The translations under genes were made by a program, and so were the position numbers. Positions 1-12,200 of a stretch of 64,000 nucleotides of DNA are shown in pieces. The DNA is from Cadophora sp. MPI-SDFR-AT-0126 (Eukaryota; Ascomycota; Leotiomycetes; Helotiales; Ploettnerulaceae). The first letter of the stretch is position 1. Every line of letters begins with the position of its first letter. The notes beneath the pieces were generated by a model. It did no database searches. It had not been told where the DNA came from and saw only the letters and a list, made by a program, of their open reading frames with translations. The DNA lies in the NCBI GenBank assembly GCA_020747065.1, contig JAGMVK010000003.1:372001-436000 (forward strand), written 5' to 3'.

Positions 1-1424
1 TGTCGAGGCATCAGCTAGAAGTACAAATCATGGTTTTCATCTTGTTACTCACCTGGTTGTTCCAGAGGTTGTACCATGCCGCGACATTACGGCGATCGCT
101 CAGTAACGACCTCACATTCGTAGGTTGATACACCTGAACATATTGTTGCAGTTCAAGTAGACGCTTCCCAAAAAATGGGAATTCTATGTGGGGGTTGTAA
201 TGCTCGATTGGCTCATTCGCGTCTATTTCATCGTAGATCACGCTTGCTTCGTCAGATGAACATCTTTTGGCGCAAAGCTCATAAATGAGCGGATCACAAG
301 CCCACGATGCTACGCCAGACATGGCAGAATCCTCCTTGGTGGCAATCATGCGTGAGAAAGCCTTCCAGGACCTGTTATCCTGGCCAAAAATGAGACGGTA
401 CGAGAGCAAAATCTCCTCGAAGTACTCTGCTGTCGGAAACTGGGGTACGCTGACATCCTCGCAACTGTTCGTAGCATGATCATTGAGAATTCTGTAAATC
501 AAACTTAGTGAAGTGAAGCGACGTGATGCAGATGATTGAGACTGGAATCTAACCTGGACAGGATGTGGCCATTCTTCTGCGCTGCCATCATGCGGCAATA
601 CGACGGATATTGAAACAACTTGATTGACTTCTTGCTGCTGTCCAATTCCAGATGCAGAGTCAACGATGTTACCCACTCGATGTTCAGTTCAGCGAGTCCA
701 TGAAGGGTATTGAAACAGACGTTTTGAACTATGATGGAATCTCTGGTGGGGCAGCTGGCTAAGTCCTGCTCGGTACACAGCAGAGCAGGTCTTGATGTTG
801 GCAACAGGTCTCCAAATCGACCAAGCATGCTGTAGATTGGCAGATCAATGTAATCGAAACCTTGTCGAAATGTAAGATACTTCCGAGTGGCCAATGCATT
901 TCTTCCCCCAGAAGAGTTTGTGGATGTCTTGGCGACCTCAAGTTTGTCGACTCGAGGGTGAGAGACCGGGTCGTAGAACATCGCTGAGACTTTCAGCAAC
1001 TATCACGAATACAGGTATCAGGGTACTCACTCAGCCAGCCGATTGCAGCGAAGACAACTTGATTCGGAATCGCTCGCTCTTGATCGAGCTGCCTCTTGAG
1101 AGTGCCGTTACTATCGAGTTCGTCGACGATCTCGACAAGAGCCAAGTTCTCTTTTGCTCTCATGAGTTGCACGATCCGAATGAAAAAGTCGTACACGATA
1201 ACCAGATCTCCAGATCTTGGACTAGTGGTTGTGGCGTCTAGCCCAACCAAGGTTTGAACCAACAAATGCCAGATGGAGGTGAACTTAGATCTGAGAAAGC
1301 TGGTGTACCACGATGAGGCTCTGAGCAAAGAACCTTTCACAAGGTCATCGCCGACGATCAAAGAAACCAAAGTATCCTGACACTGGGTCTCTTCGACTGT
1401 TAACCAGGGCAGATTTGCTACCAA
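1..1424 (-). CDS. Uncharacterised fungal protein, partial (paralogue of the gene at 18383-20221)
   Basis: The gene runs off the left edge, so its C-terminus is missing, and its first exon is not resolved. Exons read: about 1424-1031, 983-554, 503-53 and 14-<1. The introns have GTGAGT, GTTAGA and GTGAGT donors and keep one frame. The product aligns with the complete paralogue at 18383-20221. Shared blocks include FAAIGWL/FSAFGWI, NIEWV..L.LHLELDS, and a near-C-terminal P-T-x-x-x-x-L-x-x-x-R-x piece followed by an aromatic-rich segment. In the paralogue that segment leads into a C-terminal membrane span, which here would lie beyond the edge. The in-frame start at 1424 is TTG, so a short upstream exon is likely. 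I recognise the pattern as a lineage-expanded fungal family but know no function. Confidence 0.72.
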
Positions 1425-1439
1425 AGAGTCAGATCTAGT

Positions 1440-2590
1440 TTAGGGTTGATGGTGGAGAGCATTTACACATGATATTGGACCCCGAAACATCAGATAGAGC
1501 CGTGCTGGCGCGTATGAGAGTTGATGCACGTCGAAATGGCCTTGCCTGCCTAACCGATGGACTCTAATCCTTGGTCAGCCAATTCTTTAAGAAAACATCA
1601 GACAAAGACTGTAGGAGGTCCATACGAATCTCGTCATCCAACTGCCCCGTCTCCCTAGCTGGATATCTTCAACGTCCGTTATGTCTGCCATTGTTTTTTT
1701 TTTTTTTTTACCGAGAATGAAAGTTTCAAGAACAAGCTTAGATGTCTTCCAGGCTACTGTTTCTAAACCACTTCAAGCACCACGGCACCTTTTTGAAAGC
1801 TATATACTCAAACTGAGTATCTAAGCCCTGTTGAATCGGCTCAGAACAGCCGAGATTCATGCAAACAAACAGAATCAATTATCCAAGTCGAGAGCGAGTC
1901 TGCCTTCTATTCTGGCAAGACACCGCCTTTCCCACCATTCAGAAACCCATTTGCTCTTAGAAGTAAGAGCGACTGATAGGCGCAGCCTTGTGCATTGGGG
2001 CGCTGTCTGCAGCTTTCGGTTGGCTTGCTTGTGCATGTGGGGTGCCACACCTCGTTGCTGCTAGTCGCTTCCACTTGCCGTACAGTATCCAAGCAGCCCA
2101 ACTGAGAGCCCATGGCTAATAGCCCAACCTGCAAGGAGTTCATGCCTCAGGGCAGCTGATCACAGCTGTAGATCGAACATTTTGCGTGTAATCGAGATTT
2201 TCGTTCTTTACAATATGCGCAGCGTGGGGAAGGCGGGAGTTAGTGAGACGAAGGCCATGACACATCACTGGCAGTTTCACTCAGCCTCATGCCCCCAAGG
2301 AAACAGCAAGCACGCAAAACCACAGAGTACGAGTGATACAGGCAATAGGCGATTAGATTCCTTGTGCTCTTATCCGCTGTAACAACCTGGCATCATTGCA
2401 AACGCCATGAATCTCCAAAAGCCCATCGCTTCAGATACTTTCAACTAACAGCCTGTCCCTAGACTAAATGAAAGTATGCGTAGCCCTATGCTATATAGAC
2501 AGCCCTTTCATAGACATGATTATATGGAATCTCTCTTAGTATCCACCTAGAACATTGCTTCCTGTTACCATTGATGTGGTCAGTAGGATT
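1440..2590. other. Intergenic, no gene seen
   Basis: Only short overlapping open frames without family signal. A run of about 15 T lies near 1695-1709. This is upstream of the minus-strand gene at the left edge and should hold its promoter and probably its unresolved first exon. Confidence 0.4.
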
Positions 2591-2595
2591 TTCAG

Positions 2596-2952
2596 TCACC
2601 AATCTGACACCGGGGATATCATTTCTATTGGGATTTTGCATAGCCTGATACGGTCCACTCCACAGCCGTAAATTGCAGATTGAGATTCGGAATCGTAGAT
2701 CGTGAACTTACCATAAACATGCGCTTTCGGACATGCCACATACAGCCTCCCTTCTGGCGACTCCTGCTTTGGTCCTCTCCATACCTCTTTCCATGGCTGT
2801 ACCTTCTCTTCAGGGACAGGAAACTTGCCAAGAGCGACAGAGCTGAAGAAACATGCGACTGAAGACGAAGTATGATCGATGGGAGGTGATATATCTGGAG
2901 TGGAAGCTCTTGATGTATCTGACGGTGTTTCTGGATGTGCTGATGTACCCAT
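2596..2952 (-). CDS. Possible small hypothetical protein (118 aa)
   Basis: This is a single open frame with a true ATG at 2952 and a TGA at 2596-2598. The N-terminal 35 residues are Ser/Thr/Pro-rich. The rest has a more protein-like composition, with PVPEEKVQPWKEVWRGP and a YVACPKAHVYGKF stretch. I see no known domain, signal peptide or membrane span. Another minus-strand open stretch at 3080-3349 may be a neighbouring exon, but I could not find a convincing join. It could equally be a decayed fragment. Confidence 0.3.
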   Translation of the reverse strand: MGTSAHPETPSDTSRASTPDISPPIDHTSSSVACFFSSVALGKFPVPEEKVQPWKEVWRGPKQESPEGRLYVACPKAHVYGKFTIYDSESQSAIYGCGVDRIRLCKIPIEMISPVSDW

Positions 2953-2959
2953 TGTCTGA

Positions 2960-3520
2960 CATTTTGATCAGTGCTTGTTGCCAAAGCTCAAAACATATGC
3001 ATACACCAATGTTGCTCTCTTCAAAAAGACACTCTTGCTTGTGAGATTCACTCACTGGCATGTTGAGTCCTCGGAGGAATTATATCGTATGTGCTAGGTT
3101 GTTGGCCAGGTGAGTGCTCTCTTGCTTGTCGGGCGGAACGGGGGATTCTAAGAAGTTCCAGAAGCTTGGATCAGCCCAAAAACGCTTCGCTGGAAATTTT
3201 AGAAACTCGGTTCGGGGAGAGATTCCAAAAAACGGCCAGAGGATATCAAGGTTTCTTTGAAGATAACCGAGGAGGGAACGACTGGTTACGGAGATGATGA
3301 ACCCCATCCCCACTCCTGACGCGATCGGCGGCTTCTCACGGTCCGGCAAAAGACAGGCGGCTGAGATTCGCAGTCACCACTACCAGCAATGCAGCCTTCT
3401 ATCAATTAGGCAGCTGCTGATGCAGCATGGTTAAGGAGGGTGAGGTGTGACCGATATCACGGGCCTTTTCAGACACATTACATTCCGCAAAAAAGTTCGT
3501 TCAACTTTCATATCAAGTCG
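2960..3520. other. Intergenic upstream of the AsaB-like gene
   Basis: It holds a minus-strand open stretch (3080-3349) that starts with TTG and contains an internal ATG. No family signal is visible. I treat it as unassigned. Confidence 0.3.
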
Positions 3521-3522
3521 CC

Positions 3523-4656
3523 ATGCCGGACATCCAAACTTCGCTTGAGTGAGTACATGAAATCATGGGCCGGTATTCGAGCTGATCAGGTCAGGTATCT
3601 GAAGGATCTTCCGCTCTATGGTTTGGAGAAGCCGTATTATTGCCTGCAGCCTGCAGACGATGGACTTGATCCAGATGAAGGCGGCTGCCATAATCTAGAA
3701 TTCGAAATCCACACCAACATTCCAATAAAGGACATTCGAGGATATGAAGACGAGTATCGACTCGAGGACTGCGGGTTTGAAGTTCTTTCATACACCTCTG
3801 AAGTGCCGAACTTGGAGTCGGTCGATGAGATTGAATCACCTGAGGTAATTGCTCAATACCGAGCCGACACAGAAAGACTTCTCCGAGCAAAACTGGGGGC
3901 GTGCTTTGTGCGCTGCTATGATTCAATCCTCAGAAAAAACGTGGTCTTCAATCGTACGCGCTTCGATATCAGGGATCCGTTGCACACTGAAGGTCCAGCT
4001 CAAGGCGCCCACAATGGTAGGCCATGTTCCAACTCACTCAAGTTGTGGCTAACGTGTGTATGAAATGGAAGATGTCACATACAAATCGGGCCCTGAAATA
4101 ATCAGTCGCAACATGAAAGCAGAAGAGCAGGAAGAGTTCCTCCGACCAGGCAATAGAGTCAGGATTGTGAAGTAAATCAGCCCAAAGGCCTTTGATCTTG
4201 TAGCTGATTGCAACAGTACCTGGAGGAGTATCCTTCCGGTCTTGGAAGATCGTCCGCTGGCTCTTTGCGATAGTCGTTCAGTGGAAGCTTCGGACTTGGT
4301 TGCATGCGATCGTATCATTCCGGATCGGGTGGGAGAAGTCTATTATTTGAAGCACAATCCGAACCACAAATGGTGAGGGGGTTTATTTTTCGTGCCCACC
4401 TGAGCACCTGACTAACCATCGTGGCCTTCAGGTATTGGCTTTCTGGCCAGACTTCCACTGAGCCATTTGCGTTTGTCATGTATGACACGAAAGCGGGTAC
4501 TCACGCGCGATGTCTGTACTTGCCATGGAGGAGAAGCACTGCTGACCTTGCAAAGTTTGTCCTCACGTTTCTTTTCCCAACCCACGAGCACCCCTTGACG
4601 CTCCGCCACGGCAGAGTGTGGAGACGCGCTCAATCGTCATCACACGGGAGGTTTGA
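3523..4656 (+). CDS. AsaB/CmcJ-like oxygenase (hydroxylase/desaturase family)
   Basis: Six exons give an unbroken 289-residue frame: 3523-3548, 3595-4016, 4072-4171, 4217-4372, 4432-4496 and 4556-4656. The start MPDIQTSLEYL, reached through a 46-nt intron, fits the short N-terminus of the family; the longer upstream frame begins with GTG and runs through that intron. The family includes AsaB of aspergillic acid synthesis, gibberellin GA4 desaturase and CmcJ-type enzymes, which act as cytosolic oxygenases in secondary metabolism. Visible motifs are GPAQGAHND (His148, Asp150), then CPHVSFPNP (His260), followed by DAPPRQSVETRS (Arg281). I infer a His-x-Asp...His iron site with Arg binding the 2-oxoacid. 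Intron 5 (4497-4555) has a clear CTGAC branch site, and skipping it would destroy the His260 motif. Its plus-strand neighbour is a nucleoside-type transporter. Confidence 0.85.
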
Positions 4657-5175
4657 GAGCATTGTCTCTCTCGATATGCTTCCGAGAATGTATCAGTGAC
4701 CGAGAGGGTTTCAGTCGAGTCAGGCGCAGATGAATCGTGCGTGTTTCTTGCTGGTCCTTTTAGAATCACTGGTGTCGTCAGAGAAGCGCTGGCGAAATGG
4801 CATTGGTAAGATAGGTAGGCTTGGCATTGGGTACTGGGCATCAATTCAGATACAGTATAAGACTCGAAGTTGCGTGTTATTCTTTTGATCGACTTCTCTA
4901 CAATCTGAAGATTTCTGTTGGCGTTCAAAATTTCTCAGCTTCTAGATCCCTGCCTGAATTATCCCCTATTTTTCTAGCGGCAATTGTTGGCAGTGGGCCT
5001 CGGGCTCAGCCTCACGCGGATGAATGTCTGCATTCCCGTCCACCTTGTGAGACTCCGTGCGCAATGCGACCCCAGTTTGATCTCTTGTCGTGTCATGAGA
5101 TAAGAGATATCTTTCGACGAGAGCCTTGGGGTGAGCCCATCTTGTCGCTGCAGGGTGCTATATTGTTGGGTATCA
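4657..5175. other. Spacer between oxygenase and transporter
   Basis: Open frames here overlap on both strands without domain signal. It may include decayed downstream sequence of the minus-strand regulator-like remnant at 5176-5586. Confidence 0.3.
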
Positions 5176-5586
5176 TCACGATGTTCCTGCATCGAGTAGC
5201 AGAAAGGCTATGGTACATTGAAGTAGAAGAAAATTTGGACGATCCTGTGAAGAACAGGCGGTGTGCGCGATTGTTTGCAATGCATTCAACCCGTCGCATT
5301 CTCCGCTGCAGTAGCAGATGGCGCGTTGAGCTGGCCTCAACAGATCTTTTAATGATATAACCATCGGCTGCCCACATGAGCTCTTTCCTAGATCTTTGGC
5401 AGTACCAGAGCTGGATCCGGTATCGGGTTTCGGTAGCTCGATGAAATTTTCACATGTCTGATCGTGGCATTCCTGGAGCCAGATAGCCGTCGCCGAGACC
5501 GTTTGCCCCTGTCTTCTTGAGTTTTTGACACGTCGAGTTGAACGTGACGGTGTCGCAAATATCACTTCTTTCGACCCTGGTTCCAC
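5176..5586 (-). pseudogene. Possible remnant of an AflR-type regulator C-terminal domain
   Basis: This minus-strand frame has no ATG at its 5' end (the first usable codon is GTG). It sits directly against the divergent transporter start, which leaves no room for an N-terminal zinc cluster. The segment ALQTIAHTACS..., followed by a Leu-rich stretch ending in LLLDAG, resembles the C-terminal helical domain of AflR-like Zn2Cys6 regulators, where a Cys is followed by hydrophobic L/I repeats. The similarity is weak and by eye. If real, it is a truncated pathway regulator beside the oxygenase-transporter pair; otherwise it is a chance open frame. Confidence 0.22.
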
Positions 5587-5589
5587 AAG

Positions 5590-6986
5590 ATGGGCTCGAA
5601 TCTGGGCACAGAAGATGTGATTGAATGCCAGCCCCTCATTTTGAACGGGGGAGGGGTTTATGACGAATACTCAGATGCAGATTTGGAGCAAGTCCGACCC
5701 TTCGTCTGGTCAGAATATGCCGCTTTCTTCACGATCGGTCTGTCCATGATGTGGACATGGTATGTAATACGCTATATTATGGTCTCCCAAAGTCACGCCA
5801 GACTGAATGTTAAAGGTCGATGATCCTGCAGGCGATACCGTACTTCAAACAACAATTTACTGGGGATGACTGGATCTTGAGGAACTTTCAAGCTTTTCAC
5901 CTCATGTTCTTCGCATTTACCATGATGCTGGTCACTGCTATCATCAACATTCGATGCGACAGGCCGTATTACGCCGCCCGTTTGCGGGGGTCTCTTTTCG
6001 CCTATCTTGTGGTGGCTATACTCCTCGTCTTTTCCACAATTGAGGAGTTACAGGTTGGCCCACGTCAATATTTTGCTTTCACTCTGGCAATGGTCACATT
6101 TACATCAATTGCAAATAGTTTGAGCCAAAACTCGGCTTTTGCTTTCGCTGCCAACTTCGGCAGGACAGAATATGGGCCTGCCATCATGACTGGTGAAGCT
6201 GTGGCTGGACTGCTGCCATCGACAATAGGCATGTCATGAACCAGAAAATTTGAATATGAACTAATTCTGACAGAAATAATTACGGCACTGGCGTCTCCGG
6301 TCTCTAACCTGCGGACAGGGCCTTCAGATATTCAGCCTCCCCCCACAGTATTGCCGTACTTTTCCTCCGCTGTGGTAGTTGCATTAGCATCTTTAAGTGC
6401 TCTTGCCTACCTTCGGCGCCGGGCATCAGTATTGACGGGAGCTGAAAAGTACAGCATAAGCCACAGGCATTGGGAAATGGCAAAGAGGTTGAAGTGGCCA
6501 GCACTTGCCAACTTCAGCTGTCTCTGCATATCCTCGGTGACGCCCGTCTTCGTCGCAAAGATAACTTCAGTGGTACCGCTAGGAGCTGCGTCTGTTTTAC
6601 TCCAGCCGCATGCCTTTATCCCCATGGCTATTGTACTATGGAATCTTGGAGACCTGATGGGCTCAATCTTGGCCGTGGCATCCAAATTCCTGATAAGCCA
6701 CCCCCGTCTCATATTTGCTTTGTCTTTTGCCCGAATTGGCTTCATCCCGATATACCTTCGGTGCAACATTGATGGACGAGGCTCTTTTGCTGGCGACTGG
6801 TTCTATCTCGGCGTTCAAGTCCTGTTTGGTACGACACATGGCTGGCTGTCCGGCACCAGCATGATGGGTGTACCCGAGTGGGTCGAACCTGCTGACCGAG
6901 AAGATGCGGGGGCTTTCATGGGGATGACTCTTGTTACTGGCTTGGTTGCAGGCAGTGTTCTGGGGCTTGTGGCGGCACAAGTCTGA
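5590..6986 (+). CDS. Equilibrative nucleoside transporter (ENT/SLC29 family)
   Basis: Three exons (5590-5759, 5816-6228, 6274-6986) encode 431 residues. The protein has a hydrophilic N-terminus and about ten hydrophobic spans. Family hallmarks are AIPYFKQQF near the first span, NSLSQNSAFAFAANFG and AVAGLLPSTIG in mid-protein, and a C-terminal half with P-A-x-x-N-F-type and GWLSG.S/GAFMG segments. ENT proteins move nucleosides or related compounds down gradients across the plasma or vacuolar membrane (yeast Fun26 relatives). Intron 2 must use a GC donor (AATAG|GCATGT), because the alternative GT site leads to a stop. It follows the AsaB-like oxygenase on the same strand and may export or import a substrate or product of that enzyme; that link is inference. 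Confidence 0.87.
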
Positions 6987-8435
6987 CTGGTAGGTTGGGG
7001 TGTCCTATGGGATGGGAGATTCTCCTCGGAGTGGAGAAAAAGGAAACATGACAAAAGGGACGTAGATGGTGGGATTTCTTTGGAGCAATAAAAAGTTACT
7101 GGAGAATAGATTTTGCATAGATTTCAACAAAATATAGACTGCTTTAGACACATAGACACACGTAGAGAGGAGATATGTTGTTGAGATAAAGTTCCAAAAG
7201 TGGGTCAAGCTAGGTTAGTTCCCGCCATGTTGCTATCACGCGGGGCTCCAACAACCGTCCCTCTTGTACTTGTTACCTAATAGCATCAGTCTCCTGCCAA
7301 TCCGGGCATATTTCGGATCTTTCCATTTGAGACAAAGTACGATGTCATTCACCTCGCCTCTTGTTGACAGCGCCACTTCTCGCTTAAGCAGAATCTCGGA
7401 AGCGCGGACCAACCCCCACCTTCAGCGATTTCCATTATAAACACGCCAGGTTTCTCTGTTATGCTCTCGGGCTTCCGAGTATCTGTAAATAAGCCAGATT
7501 GGCATTGGATGCTGACAAGTTCTCCTGCGAAACCGCCCTGATGTTCTTTCTCAGATATCTCCTGATTTGGCGGGTGATAAGCGAGGCAGACTAGGTTAGC
7601 CTAATCCGACGGTCTAGGTTACGAACATGCCGCAGCATTTCTACGTAGACATCCCAGGGGTACTGCTTTGGAAACTACTGTGCTGTGATGCGTACTCGAG
7701 GGGCATGGTCATGTCGCCCGGAACCGTCGAAGGAGCAGCAGAAGTATACATTTCGATTGTCAGGTTGACTTGCACAACACTGGCATTTCCGCTGCTGCGA
7801 ACTCCGCTCTCTCCAATATCCGCATATCAATGTTTTTTACTGCCTATAGACTGACTGAGGAGAGACTTTCTAGTCTCTCAAGGCGCTAGTGTGTTCGGAG
7901 TGACTTCTGTTCATGAGTTATGTTTGCAGATACTACTCACTGAGAGATCTGTGGACATGGATTGCCACGCTGTGCGCATCTCATGAACGTCCTTCTTGAA
8001 GTATTCCTATCAAGGACCTCGGAGTCTTAGCGAACATTCAGCCTAGTATTTTAGTAGTGTTGCGAGATATATGACCTTTCCAAGTTTCCAGGAGCAAAGT
8101 TGAGCTAGTGGTTATCGATCTAAAAGAAGTCCCCTCTGTCCTTGGATCCCTCCTCCGACTGTAACGGCGCTCCGTACAAAGATCTTTTCGCTACAGCAAC
8201 ATGTGCAACCTTCAGAGCCTGGTTCAGCCCCAGGAAAGTCTCCAGCGCCCACCTCGTCACACAATACATTGGAGTCAAGATTTGAGATACTGATTTCCAC
8301 ACTGTACGTCTCGCTCATAGCACTTGATCAAGCGAATCTTTCCAATGATACGAATTTTCGAAGGCCGCTCCATGATATTCTATTCTCATCGAGGTAAGAA
8401 TGGTGCCTCTCGCCTGAGATTTTATGGTTTGGAGA
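6987..8435. other. Intergenic, no gene seen
   Basis: Short frames at 7627-7854 and 8112-8397 show no domain signal. The last 200 bases may contain further decayed 5' sequence of the transporter relic that follows. Confidence 0.35.
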
Positions 8436-8439
8436 CATT

Positions 8440-8815
8440 GATTTGGGTCGTTTCAATAATTATTGCCTCGCCTGCTTCTTATTCGACATGATGCCCGCCA
8501 CTTCAATGATAAGAGTAGAAACGAACAGACCATGCCCCAAGACTTGGGAGGTCACCGTTCACGTGTCATGGGGTTACAATGTATGTCATAGCCCATTCTA
8601 TACAAGAATCGTTCGACGTGGTCCGCGCAACATTCCGGCTTCGCCATACCCACAGATGCGAGCACAACTATTGTGGATCGCGTGAGCGGAGACATAGTTC
8701 TCGCTTTCACTACCACCTTTAGTAGTGCAGAATATACATCTCCCATCATGAGTAATGAGCTAATCGGTCGGCTTCTGCCGTCGATAGTCATTAAGTGCTA
8801 AGCGTAGAAAGTGTG
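8440..8815 (+). pseudogene. Decayed duplicate of the ENT transporter
   Basis: Nucleotide and broken-frame similarity to the middle of the transporter at 5590-6986 is visible by eye. The translated piece after 8690 reads LAFTTTFSSAEYTSPIMSN then ELIGRLLPSIVI. These correspond to FAFAANFGRTEYGPAIMTG and EAVAGLLPSTIG in the intact gene. Upstream, the DNA around 8480-8535 (CTTCTTATTCGACATGATG...GAACAGACC) matches the span-coding DNA around 5905-5970. Frame is lost between these blocks, and neither the 5' nor the 3' third is found. It is a partial tandem copy. Confidence 0.6.
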
Positions 8816-9265
8816 GACTAAAACTAAGTCCAGCATGAATCATTTCGGCGTCGTTGTCCCTTATTATATGTTTAATTAAAAACAAAGCCGTCAAGTATTG
8901 AGGGTCTCCTCATGATAAGGTTGTACTGTTCCCTGTTGTACAAATTACGATACCGTTTCGAAGTTCTCTTGTATAACTTTCAACAATAACAATACTTTTA
9001 TGAATATTGTTTCCTTAGATATATATCACATCCTTAACTCGAAAGTTTAGTCGCCACCAAGGACTCAAAATAGCCTCTCGAGCATGCTAAGAAGAATGTT
9101 GGCCATGCTCCAATGTCGCAGAGGCTCTTTGTGGTCAACAGAATTGAGGACAACTTAAAGGTGAGATGAGATCGATTTATTGGGCATTAGATTGGACCAA
9201 ACAAGGGGACTCACGAGACCTGGTAATGAATTATGTAGTAAGTCGAAAGCCTCAATTGAAATTTC
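8816..9265. other. Intergenic between transporter relic and NLR gene
   Basis: AT-rich with no open frame of interest. It probably includes the 3' end of the minus-strand NLR transcript. Confidence 0.35.
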
Positions 9266-9269
9266 CTGT

Positions 9270-12200
9270 TCATCTAAAAAAGAGTGGAAGTAGCAAGTTA
9301 TAGCTCACTTCTTCTCCTCTGTCCGAATTCTCCTCTTCGGGTAAAACCTCTCTTCCTTGGCCAGCAGCACGAATACGCTGTTTCGCCATCTCAGCTTGTC
9401 GTTTTAGATCTCTGGCATCCTCTAGAGTTTCATTCAGAGTTCCCATACCTACACTCTTGTCATTCTCAATCACCTTGGCCATATGCCACAACACTCTGGC
9501 AATTGCCCCATCGGTTGCTGTTGGACTTCGAAGCTCTGATACAGTTTTGGATTTGCCGAACAGGTAACTATAATTCGTCAACATTTCAAGCTCAAGATCA
9601 AAGACGTAACTTACAATGCAAGTGGGTAGTTTTTCTTCGCATTTTGTACGACCCCAAGAGAGAACCAGGCCGATGCGGTTAGTGGATGAAGTGGCATGAT
9701 TGGCAGAGCAATTTTTAAGCAGGAGTCGTAAGATGCCCAAGCCGATTCCAGATCTCCTTGTGCCAGGGAGATGCTACCATAGAGGTAATGGACGCTGTGT
9801 GCCATAGTAAGTTCATATTTGATGTAGATCCGAGTAGAGAAGATTTACTTAGCTATGAACGCCAAGTCAGGTCCAGCTGTCCGCACAAATAGTGTCTCTG
9901 ATAGATTTGTGTATCTAATGGCTTCTGAGAAGTTGCGTTGCAACAAGTAGAACCTCCCGAGACAGAGGTACGTTACCGCCAGTTGCTGTGCGGTCTGATC
10001 GCCACCGATAAGCCAGATTTTCATCGACTTTAAGTAGTACTCTTCTGCATCGTCCTCATTTCCCACAGCAAGTTCCAAGTTCCCGATGTTATTATAGATG
10101 GCAGCAACTGAATTTATTAGCGAATGCTCCATAGGGAAGAGGTGCCAAAGAATACTTCGCATATCGTTTGGCTTATCATGAAGAAGCTTTTGGCGAACAC
10201 GGAGGGACTCCTCCCATGACTTGCGACAGTCCGCGAGCTCGTTCATATTATAATGATGACAGCCGGCAATAAGTCTGAGTTCGGCATAGATCATAGATTC
10301 TTTGTCTCGACAAGCTTGAAGACCCGTTGCACTGACGATCGACGTCGTTGTGTAGTCTCCAAGTTCGTAGGAAAACCTATCGAGAAATAAGCTCAAGTAC
10401 AACAATCAGGAGTTTGCCATACCAAGCACAGTTACTCATCAGCTCGACAAATTCTGCTGGCACTTGTAAATTACTGTTGCGACTGTATTTGTTGAAACCA
10501 ATGTGCAATTGAATGCCGTGGGAGATGTATTCTCGACACATGTTCCATTGCTTGTAGAGTGTGGAATTCATGTCTCGGTTAGGGAACTTCTGGAACACCA
10601 ATCTTGAGGCTGTGTTAAAAGCCTTTTGAAGGTCTTCAAAGCTATGAAAATTTGTTGCTTCTTGAACGACACGATGTATTTTGAAAAACCGCCCTTCTCG
10701 AGTGATAAGCTTCCTTCTCATGAGGTCTTCAATCGCAAGGTCAAATGCAGGAGAAGTCGTAATGAGGCTGAAAAGAGATGCTCTGTTTGTATCATCAATA
10801 TCTTTCGGGTCTTGTTTACAGAACTCGAGAGGACCGTCTAGGGCCGATTGATCTCTCGGTAAGAAGAGATCGATGGGGATTTTATCTGCATGATGTTAGG
10901 AGCTGATTACTGGGTATATCAACTGAGTCTGACCTGGTGATAGCCACGCAAGTACTCCAATTAGTACGCGAGCGTTTGGCTGTAGTGCTTTGAAGACGAT
11001 ATCCCAGAGAGCATCTAGTGCTTGTTCAGAACTTGAGCGTTTGCTAGCGAACCGTTCTGGGAGATTCCGTTTGTGTTCTCTGAATTTACCATAAGTCTCG
11101 ACGATAGTTGCGCCACCGATCTCAGGATCCTTAACCAGTACGGCGGTTTGCACAATTGCCAGAGCCAGACCTTCCAATTCTCCGAGCATTGCTTTAGCAG
11201 CTTCTATCTCGGCAGGACTTTCGACCTTCTGCTTCCATTCGTCACCAAGGAAGCCCAGTAGCAACTCCCAACTCGGCTCTGGATCAAAAGGTTTGACTGT
11301 CTCTCCGTGTCGATCAATGTCGTTGGTGTAGTTGTACCACTTGCGGGAAGTCATTAGAATTGAACCATTCACGCCTACTGGCATGTAGCCCCGAAGAGTT
11401 GCCTCATTCTCTGGAAGTATTGTTAGCCAGCGATGGTATATGATCACGATGTGGCCTTACCAGCATTGTCAAAGATCAGGAGCCACTTTTTCCCTACGCA
11501 TTCGCTGCTCAGTATTTGGAACATGTGGGCATACCGGTTAAACTCACTCGTTCGCTTCAGCCACTTATGAACTGCGTCCAGATTCTCTTCGTGATGCCTG
11601 TCACGATCGGCACCAGGGAGATTTAGAGATACAGCCACTTCCGTAAAGCTTTGTCGAATGGAGACACTTGTCTCGCATTGGATCCAGAAAATAGCGTCGT
11701 ATGATCCACGGGGGCTCAGAGTTTCATGAGCAAACTGGAGAGCTATGGCTGTCTTCCCGACCCCTCGCCTTCCATATATCATATATGTTCTCAATGTCTC
11801 CATGCCATCGTCAGGGTTCAGATGTGTCTTTATCTGATCAATCTCTTCACGGCGTCCGTAGAACTCCTTATTCTTCCTTTCCAGAATGGAGTTCGGAAAA
11901 TTCGCCTGTTCTTCGCTTTCTGGTTTAAGTGCATGCCGTACGGACAAATTCTTGATTTCGTTTTGTTGATTGACTTGAGAATAGCTCGAGATATCGTGAA
12001 CATGCTTAACAGCTTCATCCAGGTCGGCAAATGGTGACACCATACTATCCGTGAAAGATAGCCAAGAAGAGTCGGACGTTAGTTCTACGGTGCAGTTAGG
12101 TAATGGCTTCGACGTAGCAAGAACATATGAATCTCTACATACCAGATGCACAAGCATTTAAATGTTTGTTGAGATCGATCAGGATCGTAGCTAGAACATC

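Noticed and set aside
3440..4063. 207-residue single frame as the oxygenase gene
   Set aside because: It starts with GTG, reads through intron 1 and stops in intron 2; the spliced model recovers the full family length and catalytic His.
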